Shown here one piece after another: positions 29,346-39,426 of a stretch of DNA of 64,000 nucleotides. The notes below the pieces were generated by a model that was given only the letters and a program-made list of their open reading frames with translations, did not search any database and had not been told where the DNA came from. A program made the translations under genes and the position numbers. The stretch comes from Nitrospira sp. (GTDB taxonomy: Bacteria > Nitrospirota > Nitrospiria > Nitrospirales > Nitrospiraceae), in assembly GCA_030692565.1 (NCBI GenBank), contig JAUYAO010000008.1, forward strand, positions 1 to 64,000, in the 5' to 3' direction. Positions within the stretch are counted from its first letter, which is position 1; every line of letters starts with the position of its first letter.

Positions 29346-29822
29346 ATGCCGACACCCATTACTAAAAAAGGTTATGAGGCGCTCAAGGCCGAACTTGATC
29401 GCTTACGCAAGGTCGAACGACCGAAGAATATCGAAGCGATTGCCGAAGCTCGTGCGCATGGCGATTTGAGCGAGAATGCCGAGTATGACGCGGCCAAGGA
29501 GCGGCAGGGATTCATAGCGTCGCGTATGGCTGAGCTCGAAACCAAAATTGCTGAGGCCCGGGTGGTGGATACGACCGGCCGCACGACGGACACCGCGGTG
29601 TTCGGCGCAACGGTGCTGGTGATCGAGCAGGAATCGCAGTCGAAAAAAACGTACACACTGGTCGGCCAGGACGAAGCCGATATGAAGGTCAACAGAATCT
29701 CCGTGCAGTCGCCGGTCGGCCGCGCGCTCATCGGGAAGCGGGTCGGAGATTTTGTCGAGGTGACGACGCCCACGAAGGTCATGGAATACGAAGTCGTGGA
29801 GATCAAGTTCGAGGAACTGTGA
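29346..29822 (+). CDS. greA: Transcription elongation factor GreA
   Basis: A 158-residue factor that stimulates RNA cleavage by backtracked RNA polymerase. The N-terminal coiled coil carries the acidic tip (HGDLSENAEYDAAKERQ), and the C-terminal globular domain ends ISVQSPVGRALIGKRVGDFVEV. AAGGAG lies upstream of ATG 29346, 14 nt after carB. Confidence 0.96.
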   Translation: MPTPITKKGYEALKAELDRLRKVERPKNIEAIAEARAHGDLSENAEYDAAKERQGFIASRMAELETKIAEARVVDTTGRTTDTAVFGATVLVIEQESQSKKTYTLVGQDEADMKVNRISVQSPVGRALIGKRVGDFVEVTTPTKVMEYEVVEIKFEEL

Positions 29823-29823
29823 C

Positions 29824-30615
29824 GTGCCTCCAGCCCTCCCGCTCATCACTCTCCTGACCGATTTCGGCTCCAAAGATTATTTTGTGGCCAGTATGAAAGG
29901 GGTAATCCTGACAATCCACCCCGCTGCCCGCATTGAAGACGTGTCCCATCACATCACGCCGCATCGAATCGACGAAGCCGCCTACTGTCTCCAGTCCTGC
30001 TACCGGACGTTTCCCGAAGGCACCGTACACGTTGTTGTGGTCGATCCCGGTGTCGGCAGCAACCGACGGCCGATTCTGGTCAAAACGGGTCGCTATTTCT
30101 TCGTGGCGCCGGACAATGGTGTGCTCTCGCCGGTCTTGAATTTGGAAGAGAATGTTGAGATCCGGGAAATTGAACAGCAACAGTATCAATTGCAGTCCCC
30201 CGGAGCGACCTTCCACGGCCGGGATGTGTTTGCCCCGGCGGCAGCCTGGCTGACCAAAGGCACGGCGCTGTCATCGTTCGGCCGATTGGTCTCTGATCCG
30301 GTCAGAATGAACTGGCCTCAACCCCAGGTGACAGCGCGAACGATTGTCGGAGAGATCGTCTACATCGACCATTTCGGCAATCTGATCTCGAACATTTCCC
30401 ACACTCAGATTGAAGCCGGCAAGCTCGGCAGGGCGGAGATTCGGGTGGGGGAGCATCGCATCGGGAACTTGGTGGGGAGCTATAGTGAAGGGAAGGCCGA
30501 CGCTCTCCATGCTTTGATCAATAGCAATGGGATGCTGGAGCTATTTCTCAAGGAACGATCGGCAAGCGAATGCTTGAAGATTGGCGTCGGAGCCGGCGTC
30601 GAGATGAATGGGTAA
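29824..30615 (+). CDS. SAM hydroxide adenosyltransferase (DUF62/duf-62 family)
   Basis: A 263-residue protein of the family that splits S-adenosylmethionine with hydroxide to adenosine and methionine. LITLLTDFGSKDYFVASMKG at the N-terminus, VVVVDPGVGSNRRPI and the FHGRDVFAPAAA segment are family signatures. GTG 29824 starts right after greA, which suggests co-transcription. The biological role in bacteria is not settled. Confidence 0.88.
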   Translation: MPPALPLITLLTDFGSKDYFVASMKGVILTIHPAARIEDVSHHITPHRIDEAAYCLQSCYRTFPEGTVHVVVVDPGVGSNRRPILVKTGRYFFVAPDNGVLSPVLNLEENVEIREIEQQQYQLQSPGATFHGRDVFAPAAAWLTKGTALSSFGRLVSDPVRMNWPQPQVTARTIVGEIVYIDHFGNLISNISHTQIEAGKLGRAEIRVGEHRIGNLVGSYSEGKADALHALINSNGMLELFLKERSASECLKIGVGAGVEMNG

Positions 30616-30622
30616 TGGAAGG

Positions 30623-31822
30623 TTATCGTAGACGTTGGTCGATCTGATCGCACACATGAGCGGCGAAGGGCAGTGAACAGGTGAAGGCGGGCGAGACCGC
30701 ATTGAGGACATGCATCGAGCCGCGGTCTCCTTCCAAGACGAAGTCCATTTCAAGTTTCTTTTTCGTGATGTCGAGGAGTTGCGCCCTGATGCCGGGCCGT
30801 CCCCACTTCTGATAGTTCGATTCCTGTACCCCTTCGGCGAGCACCGAGGCGAGTTCGACCATCTTGCTGCGGGAGTATTTGGCAATCTCTTCCATGGCGA
30901 GGCGACGGTAGTCGAACTGCGCATTGGTCAGCAGGCCGAGTCCACGGCCCGCGACCTCCATCATCTCACCCAGTTTGAAATTGCTGAGGCCCTCGTAATT
31001 CTCGCGCCAGAAGGCCGGAATGGCCGTGGGGCCGATTTTAGCCTTTCCGTCAGCGGTGATGGTGAAGTGCACACCGAGAAACGGATTTCTCAGGTCAGGC
31101 ACCGGGTAGATATTCGTGCGGATCGCGCCCGGCGGCTCGTTTGAATAGAGATAGAGCCCTTTGAAGGGCAGGATCCGATACTTTTCCGAGAAGCCATACG
31201 CCATCGCGATTTTGTCCGCGTACAATCCCGCGGCGTTGACGACATATCCGGCGGTAATCGTGTCGGAGTTGGTCCGGACTCCTTGATCGGTTCGGCTGAT
31301 ATATGCGGTGTCGAATCGTATCTCGATACCTTCTTGGATGGCATCGCGTTGCATGGCGTCGACGACGTGCAAGGGGTTCACGGTCGAGGTGCGGGGTGAG
31401 AACAGGGCGCGCTGGTAGGTTTTGACGCGAGGCTCGATCCGTTTGGCTTCCGCTTCGGTCAGCTCCTGAATTTCAATCGCGTTCGCTCGGCCGCGCTTTA
31501 TAAGCTCGTCGAGGGAGGCAAGATCGCCGGCATCTTTGGCCACGACGAGTTTGCCGCAGCGATTGAGCGGGATGCCTTTCTGCTCACAATAGGCGGTCAT
31601 CCGCTCGTTCCCGAGCTTGGTGAATTTCGCCTTTAGGCTATCGGGGGAATAGTAGAATCCTGCATGGAGCACACCGCTGTTGCGGCCGCTGGCGTGGGCT
31701 CCGCAAGCGGACTCTTTCTCGATCAAGAGAATGCGGGCATCGGCATGGCGTGACTTGAGTTCTCTGGCGATACTCAGTCCAATGACTCCGCCGCCGATCA
31801 CGAGAAAATCACAGATCCGCAT
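30623..31822 (-). CDS. lhgO: L-2-hydroxyglutarate oxidase / dehydrogenase
   Basis: A 399-residue FAD oxidoreductase of the DAO family that oxidises L-2-hydroxyglutarate to 2-oxoglutarate. The N-terminal dinucleotide motif DFLVIGGGVIGLSIAREL, the GRNSGVLHAGFYYSPDSLKA segment and ...PFLGVHFTITADGKAKIGPTA match LhgO. It converges on the preceding + strand gene and its start overlaps the bioA end by 14 bp, so the two form one minus-strand operon. Confidence 0.9.
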   Translation of the reverse strand: MRICDFLVIGGGVIGLSIARELKSRHADARILLIEKESACGAHASGRNSGVLHAGFYYSPDSLKAKFTKLGNERMTAYCEQKGIPLNRCGKLVVAKDAGDLASLDELIKRGRANAIEIQELTEAEAKRIEPRVKTYQRALFSPRTSTVNPLHVVDAMQRDAIQEGIEIRFDTAYISRTDQGVRTNSDTITAGYVVNAAGLYADKIAMAYGFSEKYRILPFKGLYLYSNEPPGAIRTNIYPVPDLRNPFLGVHFTITADGKAKIGPTAIPAFWRENYEGLSNFKLGEMMEVAGRGLGLLTNAQFDYRRLAMEEIAKYSRSKMVELASVLAEGVQESNYQKWGRPGIRAQLLDITKKKLEMDFVLEGDRGSMHVLNAVSPAFTCSLPFAAHVCDQIDQRLR

Positions 31823-33179
31823 GGACCCTCATGATGGCTTCTTGAAGGATCGTTGTCATGCGTTGGAGTTCCCGTGGTGTCACGGAGAGCGGCGGCATCA
31901 GGACGATCACATTGCCGATCGGGCGGAGCAAGAGTCCGCGACGGCGTGCCTCCATGGCGATCCGATGGCCGATTCTAGCCTGCAGGGGGATGGCTTCGCG
32001 GCTGGTCTTGTTCCGAACGAGTTCGATGCTCACCATCATGCCGCGCTGGCGGATCTCTCCCACGAACGGCAGGTTGGCAAGGGGCTTGAGCAGGCGTTTC
32101 AAGAGGGCGATCTTCGGGCGTAGTCCCGCCAGGGTTTTTTCTTTGCGGAAGACTTCAAGGTTTGCCAGTGCCACCGCGCAGCCCAGGGGGTTGCCGGTAT
32201 AGCTATGGCCGTGAAAGAACGTCTTGAACTCTTCGTATTGCCCCAGAAACGCGTTGTAGATGTCTTCAGTCGTCAGCGTAGCGGCTAAGGGCATATATCC
32301 GCCGGTCAATCCCTTGCTGATGGCCATCAGATCCGGGGTGACGCCCTCATGCTGGCAGGCAAACATCTTTCCCGTGCGGCCGAATCCTGTCGCCACTTCA
32401 TCGGCGATGAGTAATACATTATGTTGAGTGCAGAGTTCGCGGATGCGCTTCAAGTAGCCGGGCGGAGACATGATCATGCCGGCCGCGGCTTGCACCAACG
32501 GTTCGATGACGAATCCGGCGATCTCGCGATGCCGGGTTTTGAGCAGCTGTTCGATCGGATCGAGGCAGGCCATCCGGCAGGAGGGATAGGTGAGTTTGAG
32601 CGGACAGCGGTAACAGTAGGGAGGCTCGGCGTCGAGGGTTGGAAACAGAAGTGGTTTGAATCGGCCGTGAAACAGCTCGATATTCCCGATGCTGATGGCC
32701 CCGATCGTGTCGCCGTGATAGGCCAGCTTGAGATGCAGAAAGATATGTTTGGGTCCGGCCTTCGGACGGTGTTGCTGCCAATATTGGACCGCCATCTTGA
32801 GCGCGACTTCCACGGCCGTTGACCCGTTGTCGGAATAAAACACTCGTGTGAGTCCTTTGGGTACGATTCGGATCAGCTCGCGCGCGAGGCGAATAGCCGG
32901 CGGGTTTGAGAGGCCCAGAAAAGTCGAGTGGGCAATCTTGTCGAGTTGGTTTTTAATGGCGCGATCGAGCGTCGGATGCCGATGCCCATGGAGATTCACC
33001 CAGATAGACGAGGTTCCGTCGAGGTACTTCTTGCCCTGAGTATCGACCAGGTAGGCGCCCTTTCCCCGTTCGATAATGAGGGGGGCCTCCTGTTCCCATT
33101 CCTGCATCTGTGTAAAGGGATGCCAGAGATATTTCCGGTCCCAATCCGCGAGTGTGTCTGAGGGGGTGCGTGACGCCAT
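31809..33179 (-). CDS. bioA: Adenosylmethionine-8-amino-7-oxononanoate aminotransferase
   Basis: A 456-residue PLP enzyme converting KAPA to DAPA in biotin synthesis, using SAM as amino donor. WDRKYLWHPFTQMQEWEQE near the start, the PLP aspartate in LLIADEVATGFGRTGKMFAC and the Schiff-base Lys in LMAISKGLTGGYMPL are characteristic. No other bio genes are nearby. Transcription should start at the minus-strand promoter shared in part with lepA. Confidence 0.95.
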   Translation of the reverse strand: MASRTPSDTLADWDRKYLWHPFTQMQEWEQEAPLIIERGKGAYLVDTQGKKYLDGTSSIWVNLHGHRHPTLDRAIKNQLDKIAHSTFLGLSNPPAIRLARELIRIVPKGLTRVFYSDNGSTAVEVALKMAVQYWQQHRPKAGPKHIFLHLKLAYHGDTIGAISIGNIELFHGRFKPLLFPTLDAEPPYCYRCPLKLTYPSCRMACLDPIEQLLKTRHREIAGFVIEPLVQAAAGMIMSPPGYLKRIRELCTQHNVLLIADEVATGFGRTGKMFACQHEGVTPDLMAISKGLTGGYMPLAATLTTEDIYNAFLGQYEEFKTFFHGHSYTGNPLGCAVALANLEVFRKEKTLAGLRPKIALLKRLLKPLANLPFVGEIRQRGMMVSIELVRNKTSREAIPLQARIGHRIAMEARRRGLLLRPIGNVIVLMPPLSVTPRELQRMTTILQEAIMRVHADL

Positions 33180-33253
33180 GCGATTCAGAGTTCCTGCGAA
33201 GTCGGGCGGAGTTGAGATGCGTAGAAAGGCTCGAAAATCACTGTGCGGCGGCG

Positions 33254-33282
33254 ATTATACGAGTGAGTCCTGACTTTGACAA
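33254..33282 (-). promoter_or_regulatory. bioA-lhgO promoter
   Basis: Read on the minus strand: TTGTCA (33282-33277), a 17-nt spacer and a perfect TATAAT (33259-33254). The 5' leader to bioA would be about 70 nt. Its -35 shares five bases with that of the divergent lepA promoter. Confidence 0.78.
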
Positions 33283-33304
33283 CCCAGGGGGCAGTTACTA
33301 TAAT
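33276..33304 (+). promoter_or_regulatory. lepA promoter, full sigma-70 consensus
   Basis: TTGACA (33276-33281), a 17-nt spacer and TATAAT (33299-33304): both boxes and the spacing match the consensus exactly. Transcription should start near 33311, about 25 nt before lepA. Confidence 0.88.
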
Positions 33305-33335
33305 GAACCGATTTTTTTCTGAAAAGAGCTAGGAT

Positions 33336-35135
33336 TTGCAAAGCCTTATACGAAACTTCTCGATTATCGCCCATATCGATCACGGTAAATCGACCCTCGC
33401 TGACCGGCTCTTGGATGCGACCGGCGCGGTGACCGCCCGCGAGGCCAAGGAGCAGATCCTTGATGCCATGGATCTTGAGCGGGAACGTGGCATTACGATC
33501 AAGGCCCATGCGGTCGCCATCCGGTACAAGGCCAAGGATGGGAAGACCTACGATTTGCACTTGATCGATACGCCGGGGCACGTCGATTTCACCTATGAAG
33601 TCTCCCGGAGTCTCGCGGCGTGCGAGGGTGCGCTCTTGCTTGTGGATGCCACGCAGGGGGTGCAGGCGCAGACCATCGCCAACGTGAATCTGGCTATGGC
33701 GAACAATCTGACCATTATCCCCGTCATCAATAAGATCGATTTGGCCAGTGCGGACGTCGAGGGCACCAAGAATTCCATTTCAGAAGTGTTGCAGCTGGAT
33801 GCCAGCGATGCGATGCCCATCAGTGCGAAAGAGGGCAAGGGAGTACCGGCAGTGCTCGAAGCGATCATCGAGCGGATTCCGCCGCCGTCCGGTGATCCCA
33901 AGGCCCCGCTAAAAGCCCTCATTTTCGATTCCTGGTTTGATAACTACCAGGGGGTGATCGTCCTCATCCGCATCGTGGACGGCGAAGTCCGTCCGGGGAT
34001 GAAGATTAAAGTCATGTCCAATGACCGGACATTTGAAGTGATGGAAGTCGGGAAGTTTATTCCCAAGCGGTCGAAGACGACCCAGTTGCTGACCGGTGAG
34101 GTCGGCTATCTCTGTGCGAACATGCGTGAAGTGGCGGACGTCAAGATCGGTGACACGCTGACCGATGCCGTGCACCCGACGGCTACGCCGTTCCCGGGAT
34201 ATAAAGAAGTGAAGCCGCTGGTCTTTTGTGGACTCTATTCGACCGACACGGCGAAGTATGAAGACCTGCGGGATGCGCTCGTCAAATTGCGATTGAACGA
34301 TTCCTCTTTCGTCTATGAGCCGGAGAGTTCCTTGGCCTTGGGCTTTGGCTTTCGTTGCGGCTTCCTGGGTTTGCTGCATATGGAAATCATCCAGGAGCGC
34401 CTGGAGCGGGAATACGGCCTGACGTTGATTACGACCGCCCCCACCGTCGTTTATCGCGTGATGACGACCAAAGGCGAGGTGCTGGAGATCGACAATCCCG
34501 CCGAGCTGCCGGAGCCCAGCAGTATCGAGTCATTTGAGGAGCCCTTTATCCTGGCGACCGTCATTACGCCGGAACGCTACATGGGGGCGATCCTCAAGCT
34601 CTGTCAGGAACGCCGTGGCATTCAGCGGGATATCCACTTTCTCGATCCGACGCGTGTCGTCATCAGCTATGAGATGCCGCTCAACGAAGTCATCCTGGAT
34701 TTTTATGACAAGCTCAAGTCGCGCACGCAAGGCTACGCGTCGCTGGATTATGAATTGCTCGGCTATCGCGAATCCGATCTGGTGAAGCTGGATATTCTGC
34801 TGAATGGCGAGGCGGTGGATGCGTTGTCGTTCATTACGCATAAAGAGCGATCGGTCCATCGCGGGCGGCAGATGGCGGAAAAGATGAAAGAGCTGATCCC
34901 TCGCCAGATGTTTGAAATTGCCATCCAGGCGGCGATCGGGACGAAGATCATTGCCCGCGAGTCGATCGGCGCGATGAAGAAGAACGTCATCGCGAAGTGC
35001 TATGGCGGCGATATCTCACGCAAGCGGAAGCTCTTAGAAAAACAGAAAGAGGGTAAGAAGCGGATGAAGTCGGTGGGGAGCGTGGAAGTGCCGCAAGAGG
35101 CCTTCCTGGCGCTGTTGAAAGTGGGGGATGAATGA
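33336..35135 (+). CDS. lepA: Elongation factor 4 (LepA)
   Basis: A 599-residue translational GTPase that acts on the ribosome in initiation and back-translocation. The G motifs are AHIDHGKST (G1), DTPGHVDF (G3) and NKIDLA (G4); the LepA-specific C-terminal domain ends [16 protein letters not shown] see no in-frame ATG or GTG at the right place; TTG 33336 gives the normal N-terminus ([18 protein letters not shown]), with AAAAGAG 7 nt before it. The ATG at 33303 opens a ten-codon frame that stops at once. Confidence 0.95.
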   Translation: MQSLIRNFSIIAHIDHGKSTLADRLLDATGAVTAREAKEQILDAMDLERERGITIKAHAVAIRYKAKDGKTYDLHLIDTPGHVDFTYEVSRSLAACEGALLLVDATQGVQAQTIANVNLAMANNLTIIPVINKIDLASADVEGTKNSISEVLQLDASDAMPISAKEGKGVPAVLEAIIERIPPPSGDPKAPLKALIFDSWFDNYQGVIVLIRIVDGEVRPGMKIKVMSNDRTFEVMEVGKFIPKRSKTTQLLTGEVGYLCANMREVADVKIGDTLTDAVHPTATPFPGYKEVKPLVFCGLYSTDTAKYEDLRDALVKLRLNDSSFVYEPESSLALGFGFRCGFLGLLHMEIIQERLEREYGLTLITTAPTVVYRVMTTKGEVLEIDNPAELPEPSSIESFEEPFILATVITPERYMGAILKLCQERRGIQRDIHFLDPTRVVISYEMPLNEVILDFYDKLKSRTQGYASLDYELLGYRESDLVKLDILLNGEAVDALSFITHKERSVHRGRQMAEKMKELIPRQMFEIAIQAAIGTKIIARESIGAMKKNVIAKCYGGDISRKRKLLEKQKEGKKRMKSVGSVEVPQEAFLALLKVGDE

Positions 35136-35890
35136 GTGTCGAACCGACTCCGCCTAATCTTGAGGACGTGTCAGGGGGCGCCCCGGTCACGGTTCCGACC
35201 GAAGCCCCGACGGCGGGCGAGGCTCGTCAGAGCGGGAAGTCTATTGTTCGGGAGTATGCCGAAGCCATCGTTGTCGCGATGTTGCTGGCTTTCGCCATTC
35301 GGGTGTTCGTTGTGCAGGCGTTTAAAATTCCCTCCGGATCCATGATTCCCACACTGTTGATCGGGGATCACATTCTGGTCAGCAAGTTGTCCTACGGGTT
35401 GCAATGGCCGACCGACTGCAAGCTGCAATGGAATTTTCCTCCGGTGAATTGCTACACGTCCTCCAACGTGATGCCGTTCGGCAAGCCGCAGCGGGGTGAT
35501 GTCATCGTCTTTCGCTTTCCGGAAGATGAAGAAAAAGACTTTATCAAGCGCATCGTCGGCACCCCCGGAGACACGGTGCAGATCCATAATAAGCAGGTGC
35601 TCGTCAACGGCCAGGTACTCGACGATCGGGCTTTTACGCAACGGATTGACCCGGGCATCATCGATAGCACGATCAATCCCCGCGACAATTTCGGCCCGGT
35701 GACGGTGCCGGAGGGAGCCTATTTTGTCATGGGCGACAATCGCGACCAGAGCCTCGATAGCCGGTTCTGGGGCTATGTGCGGGAAGAGAAGATCCGCGGG
35801 AAGGCGTTCCGAATCTACTGGTCCTGGAGCGGCCAGGGGCAATGGACTGAGTGGGTTCGATGGGATCGGTTCGGTAAAGCCATTCAATAG
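35132..35890 (+). CDS. lepB: Signal peptidase I
   Basis: A 252-residue membrane serine protease that removes Sec signal peptides. One N-terminal membrane anchor ([21 protein letters not shown]) is followed by the catalytic Ser in [11 protein letters not shown] and the catalytic Lys in [29 protein letters not shown] is box E. ATG 35132 overlaps the lepA stop (ATGA), the classic lepA-lepB arrangement. Confidence 0.96.
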   Translation: MSVEPTPPNLEDVSGGAPVTVPTEAPTAGEARQSGKSIVREYAEAIVVAMLLAFAIRVFVVQAFKIPSGSMIPTLLIGDHILVSKLSYGLQWPTDCKLQWNFPPVNCYTSSNVMPFGKPQRGDVIVFRFPEDEEKDFIKRIVGTPGDTVQIHNKQVLVNGQVLDDRAFTQRIDPGIIDSTINPRDNFGPVTVPEGAYFVMGDNRDQSLDSRFWGYVREEKIRGKAFRIYWSWSGQGQWTEWVRWDRFGKAIQ

Positions 35891-35905
35891 AAGGACGCGC
35901 ACGGC

Positions 35906-36916
35906 ATGGCTTCGCAAACCACGCAGAATCAATCCGTCTCACAGAAGGCGCTTCGCCAGTATCTCCAGCGATTCCCTCAGGCCAGCCTGCTGGTCATCGG
36001 GGATTTGATTCTTGACCACTATGTGATGGGACGGGTGAGCCGGATTTCTCCGGAGGCTCCGGTGCCGGTCGTGCATGTTGAGTCCGAGACTCTCCGATTG
36101 GGCGGGGCGGCCAATGTCTTCAACAACATTCTCGCGCTCGGCGGGAAAGCGGACTTATGCGGTGTCATCGGCGCCGACGAGAGTGGACGGCTGCTGCTGA
36201 AGGAATTGGGCAAGTCGCGCTCCGGGCGGGGTGGGGTGATTATCGATCATGATCGTCCGACCACCAGGAAGAGCCGGGTGATCGCCCACAATCAGCAGAT
36301 CGTGCGCTATGACATGGAGGGGCGACAGGAACTGAAAGGAACGCTTCAGAAACGGTTGCTGCGCTATGTCGAATCGCGGATTCGCGAGTTGTCCTGCATT
36401 GTTGTCTCAGATTACGCCAAAGGCGTCGTGTCGGCGGCCCTCATGACCGAATTGACGCGGATGGCGGCCTTGCGCAAGATCCCGATCATCGTCGATCCGA
36501 AGGTCGAGCATTTCAGCTACTACAAGGGCGTGACGGTCATGACGCCGAATCATCTGGAAGCCACCCAGGCGGCCGGCTTGCATGGCGATGATGATCAGAC
36601 CATCAATCAGGCCGGCGCCGTGATTCGCCAGCGGCTGGGGTGCCAATCCGTACTGATCACACGCGGTGAGAAAGGCATGAGCCTGTACGAGGGCGAGGGC
36701 ACGTCCTGGCATCTTCCGACGCAGGCCCGGCAAGTCTACGATGTGACGGGGGCCGGCGATACGGTCATCGGGACCTTGGCCTTGGCGCTGGCAACCGGCG
36801 CGAACATGCGGGAAGCCGCGACGCTGGCCAATCATGCGGCCGGCATCGTCGTGGGGATGGTCGGCACGGCGACGGTCTCGCCTAAGCAGCTCCTGGAGGC
36901 GGTCGGCAATGGCTAA
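35906..36916 (+). CDS. rfaE1: D-glycero-beta-D-manno-heptose-7-phosphate kinase (RfaE domain I)
   Basis: A 336-residue PfkB-family kinase that adds the 1-phosphate to heptose-7-phosphate for LPS core synthesis. VIGDLILDHYVMGRVSRISPEAPVPVV and DVTGAGDTVIGTLALALA are the family signatures. It corresponds only to the kinase half of HldE; the adenylyltransferase half must be elsewhere. It overlaps kdsB by 8 bp and heads a Kdo/heptose gene run. Confidence 0.92.
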   Translation: MASQTTQNQSVSQKALRQYLQRFPQASLLVIGDLILDHYVMGRVSRISPEAPVPVVHVESETLRLGGAANVFNNILALGGKADLCGVIGADESGRLLLKELGKSRSGRGGVIIDHDRPTTRKSRVIAHNQQIVRYDMEGRQELKGTLQKRLLRYVESRIRELSCIVVSDYAKGVVSAALMTELTRMAALRKIPIIVDPKVEHFSYYKGVTVMTPNHLEATQAAGLHGDDDQTINQAGAVIRQRLGCQSVLITRGEKGMSLYEGEGTSWHLPTQARQVYDVTGAGDTVIGTLALALATGANMREAATLANHAAGIVVGMVGTATVSPKQLLEAVGNG

Positions 36917-37709
36917 ATCATTGTCGTCGGTCATCGTGGTGATTCCGGCACGGTACGGCTCGTCGCGGTTTCCCGGGAAACCGTTGGTGAAGTTGGCCGG
37001 CAAACCGATGGTCCAGCATGTGTACGAACGGGCGCGAGCCTGTCGGTCCGTGAACGACGTGTTGGTGGCGACGGATGATGAGCGCATCAAGCAGGCCGTC
37101 GAGCAGTTCGGCGGTCGGGCCATCATGATGGGCGGCGAGTACCGGACGGGGACTGATCGTGTGGCGGCGGTGGCGCGGATGTTTGCGGGGGACTGTTTTC
37201 TGGACTTGCAGGGTGACGAGATTCCGCTGAACCCCGAGCTGCTGTCGGATCTCATCGACCCGTTTCTCCAGAGCGGCGCCGAAATGGGCACATTGAAGCG
37301 CAAGATGGATGCGACCGACGATCTGCAGAATCCGGCGATCGTGAAGGTGGCGACGGATACCAAAGGCTATGCGCTGTATTTCTCGCGCGCGCCGATCCCG
37401 TTGGTCCGCGACGATCCGAGCCGGCGTGTGGTGAGCGGGCTGCATTACATACATCTCGGGGTCTATATCTATACCAAGGAAACCCTGCTGCGCTTCGCCG
37501 GGATGAAGACGGGCCTGTTGGAAGATGCGGAAAAGCTGGAGCAGTTACGCGCGCTCGAAAACGGCGTCCGTGTGCGTGTCTGGGAGACGCCCTATGCCTC
37601 GCTGCGCATCGATACGCCGGAGGATGTTCCGGAGGCCGAAGAGAAATTGCGGCAGTACGAATCCCTGAAGCAGGAACTCAACCTCAAACGGACCGCACCG
37701 AGCCGATGA
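36909..37709 (+). CDS. kdsB: 3-deoxy-manno-octulosonate cytidylyltransferase (CMP-Kdo synthetase)
   Basis: A 266-residue nucleotidyltransferase joining CTP and Kdo to CMP-Kdo. [37 protein letters not shown], and [16 protein letters not shown] are typical. ATG 36909 lies inside the rfaE1 end (8-bp overlap). It uses the CTP made by PyrG, encoded next. Confidence 0.95.
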   Translation: MAKSLSSVIVVIPARYGSSRFPGKPLVKLAGKPMVQHVYERARACRSVNDVLVATDDERIKQAVEQFGGRAIMMGGEYRTGTDRVAAVARMFAGDCFLDLQGDEIPLNPELLSDLIDPFLQSGAEMGTLKRKMDATDDLQNPAIVKVATDTKGYALYFSRAPIPLVRDDPSRRVVSGLHYIHLGVYIYTKETLLRFAGMKTGLLEDAEKLEQLRALENGVRVRVWETPYASLRIDTPEDVPEAEEKLRQYESLKQELNLKRTAPSR

Positions 37710-37720
37710 TGGGGGCAGCC

Positions 37721-37816
37721 ATGAGCAAGTTTATTTTCGTCACGGGTGGAGTGGTCTCGTTGCTGGAGAAAGACTTGGCCTCGGCGTCGATCGGCACTGC
37801 ATGGGGGCAGCCATGA
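37721..37816 (+). pseudogene. Duplicated pyrG start (31-aa mini-ORF)
   Basis: ATG 37721 opens a 31-codon frame starting like PyrG ([25 protein letters not shown] in two parts) and then running into TAWGQP and TGA 37814-37816, which overlaps the real pyrG ATG at 37813 as ATGA. The repeat offset is 92 bp, and GGGGGCAGCC before both ATGs is identical. Several differences are at third codon positions (TTC/TTT, GTC/GTT, ACG/ACA). Confidence 0.82.
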
Positions 37817-39414
37817 GCAAGTTTATTTTTGTTACAGGTGGAGTGGTCTCGTCTTTGGGAAAGGGGTTGGCCTCGGCGTCGATCGGCAATCTCCTGGAGA
37901 GCCGCGGGCTCAAGATCACGTTCTTGAAGCTCGACCCCTACATCAACGTCGATCCGGGCACGATGAACCCCTATCAACACGGCGAAGTCTTCGTCACCGA
38001 AGATGGGGCCGAAACGGATCTCGACCTGGGGCACTACGAGCGGTTCACCTCGCTGTCGCTGACGAAGGAAAGTAATTACACGACCGGGCGGATTTACCAT
38101 TCCGTCATCACGAAAGAACGCCGGGGCGACTATCTCGGCGGCACCGTCCAGGTCGTGCCGCACATCACCGACGAGATCAAGCAATGCATCATGCGGATCT
38201 CGCAGGGAATCGATGTCACCATCGTCGAGATCGGCGGGACCGTCGGCGATATTGAAAGTCTGCCGTTCCTCGAAGCCATCCGCCAGATGCCCTACGACGT
38301 GGGCCGCGACAATGTGTTGTATGTTCATCTGACGCTGGTGCCCTACATCGGCGCCGCCGGTGAATTGAAGACCAAGCCCACACAGCATTCGGTGAACAAG
38401 CTTCGCGAGATCGGTATCCAGCCGCATATTCTGCTGTGCCGTACGGATCGCTACATTCCGCCGGAGATGAAGGCCAAGATCGCGATGTTTTGCAACGTCG
38501 AGAAGGATGCCGTCATTACTGCGAAAGATGTGGAGACGATCTATGAAGTGCCGATTGTCTTTCGGAAGGAAGGCCTGGATGAATTGATCGTCCGGCTGTT
38601 GCACATCGAGACCGGTCCGCCCAATCTTCGTGAATGGGATGCGATGGTGCAGAAGATCAAGCATCCGAAGCACGAGATTTCCGTCGCGCTGGTGGGGAAA
38701 TATGCGGGGCTGAAGGAGTGTTACAAGAGTCTGGCCGAAGCGCTGGTGCATGGCGGGATCGATCATGAGACGAAGGTCAACATTACCTGGATCGAGTCCG
38801 AGGATGTCGAACGCCAAGGAACCGAGCGGATTTTGCGCGAGGCGGACGGGATTCTGATTCCCGGCGGGTTCGGGACACGCGGGGTCGAAGGGAAAATCCT
38901 CACCATCAAGTATGCGAGAGAGCGCGAAATGCCGTTCCTCGGGCTGTGCCTGGGTATGCAATGCGCCACGATCGAGTTTGCGCGGAACGTGGCGGGCCTG
39001 GCGGGAGCCAACAGTTCGGAGTTCGACGAGCAATCGCCGCACCCCGTCATCCATTTGATGTCAGACCAGCAGTCCGTGAGCGACAAGGGCGGAACCATGC
39101 GGCTGGGCTCCTATCTGTGCAAACTCGGAGAGGGGACGCTGGCCCAGAAGATGTACGGCGTCAACGAGATCGGTGAACGGCATCGGCATCGATACGAATT
39201 CAACAACGCCTATCGCGAGCAACTTACGGCCAAGGGATTGGTGCTGAGCGGCCTGTCGCCCGACGGGCGGCTGGTTGAGATCGTCGAGCTGAAGAAACAC
39301 CCCTGGTTTCTCGCGACGCAGTTCCATCCTGAGTATCGTTCGCGCCCGCATCATCCGCATCCTCTTTTTAGTGGATTCGTTGGCGCAGCATTACGCAAAA
39401 AACTCGGGCACTAA
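37813..39414 (+). CDS. pyrG: CTP synthase
   Basis: A 533-residue glutamine amidotransferase making CTP from UTP. The synthase domain begins [22 protein letters not shown] and contains [30 protein letters not shown]; the GATase domain has the nucleophile in [18 protein letters not shown] and the His/Glu in [12 protein letters not shown] choose ATG 37813; ATG 37801 adds four residues. It sits among Kdo genes, a known arrangement since KdsB needs CTP. Confidence 0.97.
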   Translation: MSKFIFVTGGVVSSLGKGLASASIGNLLESRGLKITFLKLDPYINVDPGTMNPYQHGEVFVTEDGAETDLDLGHYERFTSLSLTKESNYTTGRIYHSVITKERRGDYLGGTVQVVPHITDEIKQCIMRISQGIDVTIVEIGGTVGDIESLPFLEAIRQMPYDVGRDNVLYVHLTLVPYIGAAGELKTKPTQHSVNKLREIGIQPHILLCRTDRYIPPEMKAKIAMFCNVEKDAVITAKDVETIYEVPIVFRKEGLDELIVRLLHIETGPPNLREWDAMVQKIKHPKHEISVALVGKYAGLKECYKSLAEALVHGGIDHETKVNITWIESEDVERQGTERILREADGILIPGGFGTRGVEGKILTIKYAREREMPFLGLCLGMQCATIEFARNVAGLAGANSSEFDEQSPHPVIHLMSDQQSVSDKGGTMRLGSYLCKLGEGTLAQKMYGVNEIGERHRHRYEFNNAYREQLTAKGLVLSGLSPDGRLVEIVELKKHPWFLATQFHPEYRSRPHHPHPLFSGFVGAALRKKLGH

Positions 39415-39426
39415 TCGAAGGACACT

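Noticed and set aside
33277-33304. BirA operator at the bioA promoter
   Set aside because: The characteristic TTGTAAACC / GGTTTACAA half sites are absent; only TTGTCA of the -35 is similar.
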